Assembly (NCBI GenBank): GCA_044226485.1
Contig: JBGAGY010000018.1
Span: 1-64,000 of the forward strand
DNA from: UBA6663 sp044226485
Lineage (GTDB): Bacteria > Chloroflexota > Anaerolineae > Anaerolineales > UBA6663
DNA length: 64,000 nucleotides
Reading direction: 5' to 3'
Shown here one piece after another: positions 1 to 7,737 of the stretch (position 1 is the first letter of the stretch; the number at the start of each line of letters is the position of its first letter). The notes beneath the pieces are model-generated. The model saw only the letters and a program-made list of their open reading frames with translations. It searched no databases and was not told the origin of the DNA. The translations under genes and the position numbers were made by a program.

Positions 1-19
1 GTCTGATGGACCGAGACTC

Positions 20-81
20 GTCGTTCGCACTCCCGGTATCTTTCCCGGCCGTCGTTCGCACTCCCGGTGTCTCTCCCGACC
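20..81. repeat. Tandem pair of 31-bp repeats
   Basis: Two adjacent 31-base copies (20-50 and 51-81) differ at only three positions; both begin GTCGTTCGCACTCCCGG. They lie upstream of the LysM gene. The core GCACTCCCG followed by a pyrimidine-rich tail resembles the right arm of the palindrome at 61112-61192 (GCACTCCCGATCTC), so both may belong to one dispersed family. Function unknown. Confidence 0.7.
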
Positions 82-155
82 GCTGCTCGCCAAACCCCCT
101 GTGCTAGAATCAATCTCTGCCCGGCACCCAAACCGGAGCAGCTTCGTCGATAACT

Positions 156-902
156 ATGAAGAAATCTGTCCAATCCCTCCTGCCGCGACGTCGCAGCCCG
201 GTTGTGCCCGCTATCTTCGGGGTGCTGATCGTGCTGGTCATCGCCTTCGCCCTGTTCATGCTGTGGATGTTCTTCACGTCCGGCCCTGGCGTGGCGCTCT
301 TCGCCACGGCAACGCCGACCGCCAGCACGACGCCGACCGTGACCGCCACGGCAACCGCTACTTCGACCGCGCAGCCGACCGATACACAGGCCGCGACCGA
401 AGGCCCCTCGCCCACTCCCACGCAGATCATCTACACGGTGGCCGAGGGTGACAACCTTTACAACATCTCGCTCCAGTTCGGCATCCCGATCGCGTCGATC
501 ATGGCCGCCAACAACCTGACGAGCGAAGTGCTGTCCGTCGGCACCCAGTTGCTGATCCCGGCGGATACTGACTTCCCGACGCCGACACCCTCGCCCCTGC
601 CGGCCGATCTCGCGCGCGGCACGCGCATCCAACACCGCGTCCTGCTCGGCGAGAGCCTCGAGTCGATCGCCTTGCGCTACGCGACCACCGTCGACGCCAT
701 CGTGAAGGAGCGAACCAACCGCAAGGACCTGACCAGCCAGAACCTTCAGGCCGGCGAGGTCATCACGGTGCCCGTCGGCCTGGCGACTCTTACGCCGACA
801 CCGGCCCCCGCGACCGTCACCGCCCTGGCCGACGCCAGCTCGACGGCCGCCGCCGTGCTCACGTCCGGGCCCGGCACAGCGACTGCCACGGCGAAGCCTT
901 AG
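156..902 (+). CDS. Membrane-anchored protein with two LysM domains
   Basis: A 248-residue protein predicted to sit on the outer face of the membrane and bind peptidoglycan or another GlcNAc polymer. Residues 15-45 form an N-terminal membrane anchor (hydrophobic stretch around VLIVLVIAFALFMLW), followed by a Thr/Pro/Ala-rich linker. Two LysM modules follow, at about 90-135 (YTVAEGDNLYNISLQFG) and 155-205 (HRVLLGESLESIALRYA). Linker-like Thr/Ala sequence closes the protein. A TAGAAT -10-like element lies about 50 bases upstream. No catalytic domain is visible, so the ligand and role are inferred only from LysM. A SirB1-like gene follows on the same strand after 52 bases. Confidence 0.85.
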   Translation: MKKSVQSLLPRRRSPVVPAIFGVLIVLVIAFALFMLWMFFTSGPGVALFATATPTASTTPTVTATATATSTAQPTDTQAATEGPSPTPTQIIYTVAEGDNLYNISLQFGIPIASIMAANNLTSEVLSVGTQLLIPADTDFPTPTPSPLPADLARGTRIQHRVLLGESLESIALRYATTVDAIVKERTNRKDLTSQNLQAGEVITVPVGLATLTPTPAPATVTALADASSTAAAVLTSGPGTATATAKP

Positions 903-954
903 CCGCGCCGGCGAGTCACGGCTCCCGATCAGCGGCCGAAAGATCGAGCGAACC

Positions 955-1782
955 ATGGTCGACGATCGCACTTTCCTGCAGGAGCTGAAGCTTGGCGATT
1001 CGCTCTCGCCGGTGCGCGCCAATCTGCTGCTGGCGCGCGAGATCGCCTATCCGTCGCTCGTGCCCAGCGCGGTGCTCGATGATCTGGAGAAGCTGGTCTC
1101 GATCGCGGCCGAGATGATCCCGGTGACGGGCTCACACCGCGATCGCGGCGCGGCCCTGGCCAGCTGGATGTTCGGGCCGGCCGGCTTCCGCGGCGATCGC
1201 GATGAGTATCAGGATCCGCGCAACGCGTACATCAACGAGGTCGTCTTCCGCAAGCTCGGGCTGCCGATCACGCTGTCGGTGATGTTCGTGCATGTGGCCG
1301 AACGACTGGGCATCCGCGCCCACGGCGTTGGCCTCCCCGGGCACTTCATCGCGCGCGTGTCAGACGGCGAGCAGGTGGTCTACCTCGACCCGTTCAACGG
1401 CGGCGTCACGCTTGGCCTGGCGGATTGCGAAAAGCTGGTCGCAGACGCAACGAGCTTCCGTGGCGCCTTCGACCGCCGGTGGCTGAAGCCCACCTCCCCG
1501 CTCGAGATCGTCGGGCGCATGCTCAACAATCTCCGCAACGTCTATACCCGCGCCGACGAGTGGGAGCTCGCCCGCCGCACGATCGAACGCCTCGCCCTCG
1601 TGCAGCCCGATGTCGCCTCGCATCGCCGCGACCTTGGCCTGATCCACTATCGGCTGGGTGAGCGCGGTCGCGCCTCACAGGAACTGTCCGTCTACCTCTC
1701 AGCCGCTCCCAACGCCGACGACGCCGAAGAGATCCGCGTGCTGCGCGAGCAGATGCTGATCGAGCTTGGGCGGCTCAACTGA
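955..1782 (+). CDS. SirB1-like transglutaminase-fold protein with TPR tail
   Basis: A 275-residue cytoplasmic protein. The N-terminal two thirds match the SirB1/transglutaminase-like family (for example YINEVVFRKLGLPITLSV and GVGLPGHFIARV, the segment carrying the family's conserved His). The last 80 residues look like one or two TPR units (RTIERLALVQPDVASHRRDLG). The family is widespread, but its biochemical activity is not established; the fold resembles cysteine proteases/transglutaminases. Length is normal. A perfect hairpin lies just after the stop, between this gene and the convergent CapA-like gene. Confidence 0.8.
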   Translation: MVDDRTFLQELKLGDSLSPVRANLLLAREIAYPSLVPSAVLDDLEKLVSIAAEMIPVTGSHRDRGAALASWMFGPAGFRGDRDEYQDPRNAYINEVVFRKLGLPITLSVMFVHVAERLGIRAHGVGLPGHFIARVSDGEQVVYLDPFNGGVTLGLADCEKLVADATSFRGAFDRRWLKPTSPLEIVGRMLNNLRNVYTRADEWELARRTIERLALVQPDVASHRRDLGLIHYRLGERGRASQELSVYLSAAPNADDAEEIRVLREQMLIELGRLN

Positions 1783-1805
1783 GCCGTAGACGCGAACGGC
1801 AAATA

Positions 1806-1848
1806 GACGAAGGACGAAGGTTGTCTCACACAACCTTCGTCCTTCGTC
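1806..1848. repeat. Family A palindrome, 19-bp perfect arms
   Basis: Arms 1806-1824 and 1830-1848 are perfect complements around a 5-base loop. The left arm reads GACGAAGGACGAAGGTTGT, a tandem of the word GACGAAGG. It lies between convergent genes and could end transcription both ways, but lacks a clean T run. Related copies occur at 3151, 12591, 45890 and 60061. Confidence 0.85.
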
Positions 1849-1881
1849 GTTCGTCCTTCGTCGCGCCGTAGGCGCCCCCCG

Positions 1882-3063
1882 TCACGGTCGCGACGCAAGC
1901 GACTGCGCGATCTCATCCGAGATCATGGTCGCCGACTCGGGCGGCGCCAGGCGCGGCTGGAAGTTGTCGTAGATCTGGATCGGGATCGGCGTGACCTCGA
2001 CGATCTCGGATCCGCGCAGCACGACCTTGAGCACGATGCCCTGAACCGTGAACATCGACCCGTCGGACCATTGCTGGTCGAAGACGAAGTTGCCGAGCGC
2101 GTAGGCCACCACAGCGCCTGACGGTAGCGTCTCGATCGCCTGCACGCGATGCGGGTGGTTGCCGATGATCAGGTCGGCCCCGGCCGCCGCGAGCGCTTCG
2201 GCATGCGTCACCTGCAGCCAGCTGACTTCGTTCTTGTATTCCTGTCCCCAGTGTGGGAGCACGATCGTCACATCTGATTGAGCCGCAGCGGCTTCGACCG
2301 CGCTCGTGTAGACCTTTTGATCAAGCGGGCCCGTCCCGGGCGCATCGGGCCCGGCCCACAGGCTGGCATCGATGCCCGAGAGGCCGATGAACGCCAGACG
2401 CACGCCTTTGATGTCGAAGTAGGCCGGCGTGAGCGCGCCCTCGAGGTCCTCGCCCGTGCCGACCGGCTGGATGCCGGCCGCCAACAGATTGGCATGCGTA
2501 TCGAGCAGCGACTCGTAGACGCAGCCGCGCTCCAACCCGCAATCGCGGGCGTGATTGGTCGCCGTCGTGATCACGTCGTAGCCGGCGCGAACCAAACCTG
2601 GCAGCATCGACGTCGGGCCCAACAGGTTGCGATGATCCTCGGCGCAGCGACCGGGCGGGTTCACGTCCGAGATGGTGCCGTCGAGGCTGCCGATTGTCAG
2701 ATCAGCGGAGCTGAGCAGGTCGGCCATCGCCGCGAACGGCGAGGTGAGGTCACCCGTGGCCTGGGCGAGCGTGTACACGCATCGACCCAGCTGGATGTCG
2801 CCGGTGAAGAGCAACGTGATGGTGGGCTCAGCGGATGGACTTGGCTCAATCACGGCCGTGGCCGTCGGCGGCACCACGGGCGGCGCCGCAGTGGGTTCAA
2901 GCGTCGGTTCCAACGTCACCGCAGGGGGTGGCGGCGTGACTGTGGCCGGCGCCACCGTCGCGCTCGGCGCCACTCCGGCGGCCTCGGACGGCCCGCAACT
3001 CGCGACCACCAGCGCGCCGATCAGGGCCAGCGAGGCCCACCGCGATCTCGTTTCGTTCAACAC
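1882..3063 (-). CDS. CapA-family lipoprotein (metallophosphatase fold)
   Basis: About 393 residues starting from a GTG at 3063. That start gives a clean lipoprotein signal (hydrophobic ALIGALVVASC lipobox); longer versions would put arginine-rich sequence in front of the signal. A Pro/Thr/Val linker precedes a CapA/PGA_cap domain, with the expected metal-site segments LLFTGDIQLGRC, TNHARDCG, LPHWGQEY and IIGNHPHRVQ. Members of this family are linked to poly-gamma-glutamate capsule export/anchoring, but many stand-alone copies have no known substrate, and no capB/capC neighbour is present. The upstream spacer holds a family A hairpin. Confidence 0.85.
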   Translation of the reverse strand: MLNETRSRWASLALIGALVVASCGPSEAAGVAPSATVAPATVTPPPPAVTLEPTLEPTAAPPVVPPTATAVIEPSPSAEPTITLLFTGDIQLGRCVYTLAQATGDLTSPFAAMADLLSSADLTIGSLDGTISDVNPPGRCAEDHRNLLGPTSMLPGLVRAGYDVITTATNHARDCGLERGCVYESLLDTHANLLAAGIQPVGTGEDLEGALTPAYFDIKGVRLAFIGLSGIDASLWAGPDAPGTGPLDQKVYTSAVEAAAAQSDVTIVLPHWGQEYKNEVSWLQVTHAEALAAAGADLIIGNHPHRVQAIETLPSGAVVAYALGNFVFDQQWSDGSMFTVQGIVLKVVLRGSEIVEVTPIPIQIYDNFQPRLAPPESATMISDEIAQSLASRP

Positions 3064-3150
3064 GAGTGGCGAGCATACCAGATCCGTCCGATTCCGCCCG
3101 CTCTGACCGCCCTGACCAAAGAGCCTTTGGTGCGCGATCCCGGCAAAAGA

Positions 3151-3182
3151 AAGGACGCAGGTTGGCATCAACCTGCGTCCTT
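3151..3182. repeat. Family A palindrome, 13-bp arms
   Basis: AAGGACGCAGGTT (3151-3163) and its exact complement (3170-3182) flank GGCATC. Imperfect complementarity continues outward into AAAG/CTTT. It sits after the TPR gene stop and before the CapA-like start, so it could terminate the TPR transcript. Confidence 0.8.
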
Positions 3183-3227
3183 CGTCTTTCGTCTTACGGC
3201 GCGCTGGAGGCGCCGCAGCCGGGTGGC

Positions 3228-3758
3228 TTACATTCCAAGCCCCTTGATCGCCTTGTCAAGCATGCCCTTCAACATGCGCTCGCGCATCGACGGCTTGTCG
3301 GTGAGATCGAGGCCGGAGCGCATCGAGGCCAGGGCCTGGAGCTGCTGGCCGCTCTTGACCTGCAGACCGCTCATGCGCTTATAGCATGCGGAGCGGGTTT
3401 CGTGCTCGCCGAGATCGCCCAACAGGTCGATCGCGCGCTGATACGTCTGCAGCGCGTCCTCGACGCGGCCGAGGCCTTCGAAACAGGCGGCGCGGTTGGC
3501 AATGGCCTGAGCCTCGCGGCGCGAGTCGCCGACGGCCGCGAAGATGGCCTCGGTGCCTTCGACGGCGGCCAGGGCGCCGGGCCAGTCATCCTGCGACATC
3601 TTCACGACGCACAGGTTGTTGCGCATCTCGGCGGCGTCGGCGGATCGGCCGGCCGCTTCAAAGGCGAGCGCCGCCTGATCGAACGCGCTGGCGGCATCGG
3701 CGAAACGGTCTGCCTTGAAGTGGTCGAGGCCGGTCTTCTTGAGGGCTTCTGCGTCCAT
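3228..3758 (-). CDS. TPR protein, partner of the XRE regulator
   Basis: A 176-residue, all-helical cytoplasmic protein made of tetratricopeptide-like repeats covering most of its length (for example AASAFDQAALAFEAAGRS, EAQAIANRAACFEGLG, ALQTYQRAIDLLGDLGEH). TPRs mediate protein-protein contacts; no enzyme domain is present. It starts 6 bases after the stop of the XRE gene, so the two are probably translationally coupled and may act together. The binding partner is unknown. Confidence 0.8.
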   Translation of the reverse strand: MDAEALKKTGLDHFKADRFADAASAFDQAALAFEAAGRSADAAEMRNNLCVVKMSQDDWPGALAAVEGTEAIFAAVGDSRREAQAIANRAACFEGLGRVEDALQTYQRAIDLLGDLGEHETRSACYKRMSGLQVKSGQQLQALASMRSGLDLTDKPSMRERMLKGMLDKAIKGLGM

Positions 3759-3764
3759 AGTGTC

Positions 3765-4451
3765 CTAGTATGTTATATCCAGCAGGGTCGCCGCGATCTC
3801 GCGGAGCTCCGCGGTCGAGAGGCGACTGAGTTTTTCGGCGAGTTTCAAGTACGGCGCGTTGACGGGTCGCGCCACGAACTCACGCAATTCAGGCGGAAGG
3901 TGCTGCAGCAGATCGGCCTGGCGCATCCGCGTCTGCCAGGCGCCGATCACGCCGCCGGGCTCCGAGAGATCCTCGATGCGCAGGTTGAGTTCGCGGCACC
4001 ACGGCTCCAACACCGGCACCGGGATGGGCGCGTCGCCGGCCTCGAAGCCCGCCAGCATGTCTTCATCGATGCCGACCGCCAGGCTCAAATCGGCCACCGA
4101 ACGCGCGGTCTCGATACGCGCCTGCATCAGGCGCACGGCCAGGATCCTGTCGCGCAGCTCAGTGATCTCGGGCCCCGGCGTCGCTGCCCGCAGGCCCGGC
4201 TGATCGACGATCAGGGCATCGCCCAAGAAGTGCGACACCGGCACGTCGAGGTAATACGCCAGCAATTCGACCTGCGGCAATGACGGGCTGTCCTCGCCGG
4301 TTTCGAAAGCGATGTAATCGACCTCATCGAGGCCAAGCACGCCGGCACATTCATCGGTCGTCCGGTCCGCGTGTTCGCGAGCGTCGCGCAGCAAGGCCCC
4401 GAGCAATCGGGCGCGCACCTCGAGTGACAGTTCAGGGTCTGAAGCGCTCAT
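3765..4451 (-). CDS. Regulator with two XRE-type HTH domains
   Basis: A 228-residue protein. Residues 12-72 form a typical XRE/Cro HTH domain (LLRDAREHADRTTDECAGVL, then YIAFETGEDSPSLPQVELLA). A second, more divergent copy spans about 118-182 (RIETARSVADLSLAVGIDED, then LAGFEAGDAPIPVPVLEP). The C-terminus ends in a short helical region. It presumably binds DNA; the target is unknown. The ATG at 4451 has a GGAGG ribosome site, and a TATAAT -10 lies at 4501-4506 on the same strand. The TPR gene is directly downstream. Confidence 0.8.
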   Translation of the reverse strand: MSASDPELSLEVRARLLGALLRDAREHADRTTDECAGVLGLDEVDYIAFETGEDSPSLPQVELLAYYLDVPVSHFLGDALIVDQPGLRAATPGPEITELRDRILAVRLMQARIETARSVADLSLAVGIDEDMLAGFEAGDAPIPVPVLEPWCRELNLRIEDLSEPGGVIGAWQTRMRQADLLQHLPPELREFVARPVNAPYLKLAEKLSRLSTAELREIAATLLDITY

Positions 4452-4500
4452 GGATCCTCCGCATCGGCGAGCCGGGCGTCGTTTCGGTCAAGCTGCGACG

Positions 4501-4506
4501 ATTATA
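4501..4506 (-). promoter_or_regulatory. -10 element of the XRE gene
   Basis: Reads TATAAT on the minus strand, 49 bases before the ATG at 4451, which has its own GGAGG. No good -35 was found because the upstream bases are part of the palindrome at 4527-4590. Confidence 0.5.
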
Positions 4507-4526
4507 GGGCCGGTCGATGCATGCCG

Positions 4527-4590
4527 GCGGACGGCAGACCGCAGACCGCGGCATCCCTCTAGATCCGATCGTCTGCGGTCCGCCGTCTGC
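4527..4590. repeat. Family B palindrome (GGCGGACCGCAGAC words)
   Basis: Arms 4527-4546 (starts GCGGACGGCAGACC) and 4571-4590 pair at 18 of 20 positions; further copies of the same words lie just outside. It sits between two leftward genes, after the CpaE-like region boundary and before the XRE promoter. Relatives: 14314, 28775, 37963. Confidence 0.75.
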
Positions 4591-4631
4591 CCTCTGCGGT
4601 CCGCATTCAGCAACACATTTCATGCCAGCCC

Positions 4632-5870
4632 TCACCGGCCCGGCATGCGCAGCCCGACGCGGTTGCGCCGGCTCAGGTCGATCGTGCGGCGACGTTCATC
4701 CTTGGCGGCCTGACCGGTGGCGGCGGCGCCGTCGCGCTCGACCACGGCCGGCTGCTCCTGGCCGCGCGCCTCGCGCTCGGCCAGCACACCCAGATGCTGG
4801 GCCAACCCGGCGGCCAGGTCGCGGATCACGGCAGCCGCCGGATCGCGCGGGTAGCTGCGTTCAAGCGGCTGCTTGAGCCGATTGGCCGCCAGCATGCGAC
4901 CGTACGGGATCTCGGCCCAGGCCATCAGCCCGAGTTCGCGTTCAAGTTGCGGCAAGGTGAGGCCTTCGGCGCCGTGCGCGTGGTTCACCACCAGCAGCAT
5001 GCGCTCGGCCGACACGCCACTGCCCTGCCAGTAATCGAGCAGTCGTCGAGCGGGGCCGACCTGCGCCGGATCCGCACTGAGGACGACGACGACAGCCCCG
5101 GCGCGGACCAAGGCTGAGGCCGCCAGGCCATCCAGACCGCGGCCCGCGTCTGCAAGGACGACGTCGTAGTCCGACTGCAGCTTGAGCAACGCCTCGAGGT
5201 CGCGATCGGGCTGCCCGCCCGTCGCGCGCGGCTCACCGAGGCCAGGCATCACATCGCAGGCCCACTCATTGCTGCGCACGACGACCGAGCGCGCGCCGCC
5301 GGACCCGCCCCGGCCATTCGTCGCGGGCTCGATGCCAAGCCGATCCGCAAGCGTGTCGATTGTGCCTGACACATCAGCGGCGAGGACGCGCATCTGCCCG
5401 CCGAGGACATGCCCGAGGTTGAGCGTGAGCGCGCTGACGCCGACCCCGCCAGCCGCGCCGACCAGGGCCACCAGGCCGTTGCCGCCGTTCAGCCCGGAGC
5501 CTCCTGGCGCAAGCACGAGCGCGACCTTGGCCACGATCTCGGCTTCGACTCCGGGATAGCGCGAGAAGTAGGCATCGGCTCCGGCGAGCGCGCCGTTCAG
5601 GATGTCGTGAGGATGTGTGCGCGCCGAGACCATGAAGACTTTGACGCCGCGTGTCCGCACATCCACGCGGAGCCGGCGCGCGACGTTGAGGCCGTTCACG
5701 TCCCCGAGCTCGGGCGTAAGCACCACCAGGTCAGGCGGGTTCTGGGTGGCCTCAGCGAGGCCCTCGCGGCCCGTGGCAGCGACGTGCGCCCGGTAGCCGG
5801 CCGTTGTCAGCGCTCGAGACAGGTAAGCGGCGAAGGTCGCGTCACTGTCGATGATGAGGATGGTGCGCAT
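4632..5870 (-). CDS. CpaE/TadZ-like protein (pseudo-receiver plus atypical ParA ATPase)
   Basis: 412 residues. Residues 1-120 form a response-regulator receiver fold (TILIIDSDATFAAYLSRAL), but the expected phospho-Asp is Thr (DLVVLTPELGDVNG), so it is a pseudo-receiver. Residues 128-360 form a ParA/MinD fold with a degenerate P-loop (GAAGGVGVSALTLN) that lacks both signature lysines. This combination is typical of CpaE/TadZ, which positions tad-type pilus machinery, but no other tad gene is in the window. The tail is charged and probably disordered. It begins 14 bases after the stop of a histidine kinase gene, so the two form an operon. Confidence 0.75.
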   Translation of the reverse strand: MRTILIIDSDATFAAYLSRALTTAGYRAHVAATGREGLAEATQNPPDLVVLTPELGDVNGLNVARRLRVDVRTRGVKVFMVSARTHPHDILNGALAGADAYFSRYPGVEAEIVAKVALVLAPGGSGLNGGNGLVALVGAAGGVGVSALTLNLGHVLGGQMRVLAADVSGTIDTLADRLGIEPATNGRGGSGGARSVVVRSNEWACDVMPGLGEPRATGGQPDRDLEALLKLQSDYDVVLADAGRGLDGLAASALVRAGAVVVVLSADPAQVGPARRLLDYWQGSGVSAERMLLVVNHAHGAEGLTLPQLERELGLMAWAEIPYGRMLAANRLKQPLERSYPRDPAAAVIRDLAAGLAQHLGVLAEREARGQEQPAVVERDGAAATGQAAKDERRRTIDLSRRNRVGLRMPGR

Positions 5871-5884
5871 GGCAATCTCGCGGC

Positions 5885-7042
5885 CTAAAAGCCGGTGTGT
5901 TCGACCCGGTTGAGCGTGAACTCGAAAGCGCTGCCCTTCCCCACTTCGCTTTCTACACGAAAGTGCGAGCCATGCGCTTCGATGATGCGATGGGCCAGGG
6001 CCAGGCCCAGGCCCGTGCCGCCGTAGCGTCGCGTCGACGATCCATCAAGCTGACGGAACTCCTCGAACACGAGCGGGATCTCCTCGGCCGCGATGCCGAT
6101 GCCCGTGTCCGCGATGCGGAAGAGCACCCGCTGCCCGGCCGGCTCGGCCACCACGTCGATGCGCCCGCCGCTCGGCGTGAACTTGATCGCGTTGTCGACG
6201 AGTTGCATCAACACCCAGAGCAGTTTCTCCGAGTCGGCCTGAACCATCTCGGCGCCCTGAGACAGGGTCACCACGAAGTCGATCCCGCGCACGCGCGCCG
6301 TCGGCTCGTGCTGTTCGCGGATCTGATCGAACAGGGCGCGGATCGAGACGGGGTCAGGGTTAATCGTGATCTCGCCGCGCGAGGCGCTCGCATAGGTGAT
6401 CAGGTCGTTGATCAAACCCTCGAGCCGCGACACGGCCCGCAGGATCGCGCCGAAGGCTTCCTTTTGTTCGCCGGTCAGCGGACCCAGGTCGCCCTCTGCC
6501 AACAGCGCCGAGTAGCCCTTGACGTGCGTCAACGGCGTGCGCAACTCGTGAGAGATGTTGGCGATGATGTTCGACTTGAGCTTGTTGATGTCGGCCAGCT
6601 TGACGAGCGCGGCCTCGAGCTCGGCGGTCCGTTCCTGCACGCGCGCTTCGAGCGTCCGATTTGAGTCGAGCAACGCGACCTGCAGCTCGAGGATCTGATG
6701 CGCGATCACCTGGTCGAGAGTCTCGCGTCGGATGACGCCCATCTCAACCAGGATCTGGCCAAGCAGCGCTTCGGGGTGTTCGCGCTTGCGCAGGACGGCG
6801 GCCTCGAGGTCAGACTGCGTGACGTAGCCATTGGCGATCAGGTAATCGCCCAGACGAGGCACGAGTTGCTCGACGTGGGTCGGCTTTGAGCTAAGTAAAG
6901 CCGTGAGCCCACGCCGCATCGAGCGTTGCTGTGTCACAGCGACCGTCAATGCAAGGTTCGCGCCACAGCCCTGGCAGACGACGTTGCCGTCGGCGAGCGG
7001 GTGCCCGCAGATCGGGCAGATTGTCACAGGACGTTTGGTCAT
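5885..7042 (-). CDS. Sensor histidine kinase with zinc ribbon and T2SSE-N-like domain
   Basis: 385 residues with no membrane segment, so a cytoplasmic sensor. A zinc ribbon uses Cys9, Cys12, Cys23 and Cys26 (CPICGH, CQGCGAN). Residues about 63-118 resemble the N-terminal domain of type II secretion/MshE ATPases (GDYLIANGYVTQSDLEAAV, ILVEMGVI), which in MshE binds c-di-GMP. A short coiled coil leads to HisKA (NISHELRTPLTHVKGYS) and HATPase_c (DNAIKFTP, DTGIGI, GTGLGL). It is co-transcribed with the CpaE-like gene, which it may regulate or help localise. The sensory ligand is unknown. Confidence 0.8.
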   Translation of the reverse strand: MTKRPVTICPICGHPLADGNVVCQGCGANLALTVAVTQQRSMRRGLTALLSSKPTHVEQLVPRLGDYLIANGYVTQSDLEAAVLRKREHPEALLGQILVEMGVIRRETLDQVIAHQILELQVALLDSNRTLEARVQERTAELEAALVKLADINKLKSNIIANISHELRTPLTHVKGYSALLAEGDLGPLTGEQKEAFGAILRAVSRLEGLINDLITYASASRGEITINPDPVSIRALFDQIREQHEPTARVRGIDFVVTLSQGAEMVQADSEKLLWVLMQLVDNAIKFTPSGGRIDVVAEPAGQRVLFRIADTGIGIAAEEIPLVFEEFRQLDGSSTRRYGGTGLGLALAHRIIEAHGSHFRVESEVGKGSAFEFTLNRVEHTGF

Positions 7043-7158
7043 AACCGGATCTATCCTACGTTTGACGCCCGCAGCGTTCCATAAAGAGCGGCTGTATTTA
7101 TCCCGCCTTCCTCGCCCTGTCGTGACGTTTTACGGAGCCTTTACGCCGTTCGTGTTAT

Positions 7159-7173
7159 TGACATCGATTTTCA
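7159..7173. promoter_or_regulatory. Upstream Fur/Zur-type box
   Basis: TGACATCGATTTTCA fits the 7-1-7 consensus TGATAATNATTATCA at about 11 of 14 defined bases. It is 31 bp (start to start), about three helical turns, from a better box at 7190. It sits in the divergent spacer between the kinase gene and zur. Confidence 0.65.
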
Positions 7174-7189
7174 TTAGTGATAGCCTTGC

Positions 7190-7204
7190 TGACAATCATT
7201 TTCA
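7190..7204. promoter_or_regulatory. Fur/Zur-type box at the zur start
   Basis: TGACAATCATTTTCA is a near-perfect 7-1-7 inverted repeat of the Fur/Zur/PerR class. It ends 16 bases before the zur ATG and overlaps the expected -10/start region, so binding there should block transcription. Zinc autoregulation is inferred from the downstream znu genes. Confidence 0.8.
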
Positions 7205-7220
7205 ATAAAGGGAGCGGTCG

Positions 7221-7646
7221 ATGACCGTCGGCGATAACTGGCTGACCCAACTTCAAGCGGACGGCGGGCGCGTCACGGCGCCCAGAAAGGCCGTCGTGGA
7301 GATCCTGGCGGACTCCGATCGCGCCATGGACCCGAGTGAGATCTATGAGCGCGCTCGGCGGCGACATCCGGCCATGGGGCTGGTGACTGTGTATCGAACG
7401 CTCGAGAAGCTCGAGGCGCTCCGGCTGATCGAGCGCATCCATCAGCCGGGCGGCTGCCACGCCTACGTGCGCGCAGCCCAAGGGCATGAACATGTGCTCC
7501 TGTGCGAGCGCTGTGGACGCGCGTTGCGTTTCGTCGGTGACGATCTCGAGGAGTTGATCGCATCCGTCCAACGTCGCACCGGCTTCATCATCCGCGAACA
7601 CTGGCTCCAGCTGTTTGGCCTCTGTCCGGTCTGTCAGACCAGCTAA
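7221..7646 (+). CDS. zur: Zinc uptake regulator, Fur family
   Basis: A 141-residue Fur-family repressor. It has an N-terminal winged helix (RVTAPRKAVVEILADSDRAM, TVYRTLEKLEALRL) and a C-terminal dimerisation/metal domain with HEHVLLCERCG and a terminal CPVC; the two CxxC pairs are the structural zinc site. With excess metal it should bind the two boxes in its own promoter and repress the operon. The ATG at 7221 has AAAGGGAG upstream. Zur rather than Fur or PerR is inferred from the following znuACB genes and the COG0523 GTPase. Confidence 0.87.
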   Translation: MTVGDNWLTQLQADGGRVTAPRKAVVEILADSDRAMDPSEIYERARRRHPAMGLVTVYRTLEKLEALRLIERIHQPGGCHAYVRAAQGHEHVLLCERCGRALRFVGDDLEELIASVQRRTGFIIREHWLQLFGLCPVCQTS

Positions 7647-7737
7647 GTCCGGCTCGCTCAACTTATTCAAACACCCCACCCGACCCGCTCGCCGGGCCTG
7701 GGCTGGCTTTGCGTTCTCTGCGCTATAAGGAAGACCT

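Noticed and set aside
7159..7173. Iron (Fur) box rather than zinc (Zur)
   Set aside because: Sequence alone cannot separate them, but znuACB, COG0523 and the regulator context favour zinc; no iron genes are adjacent.
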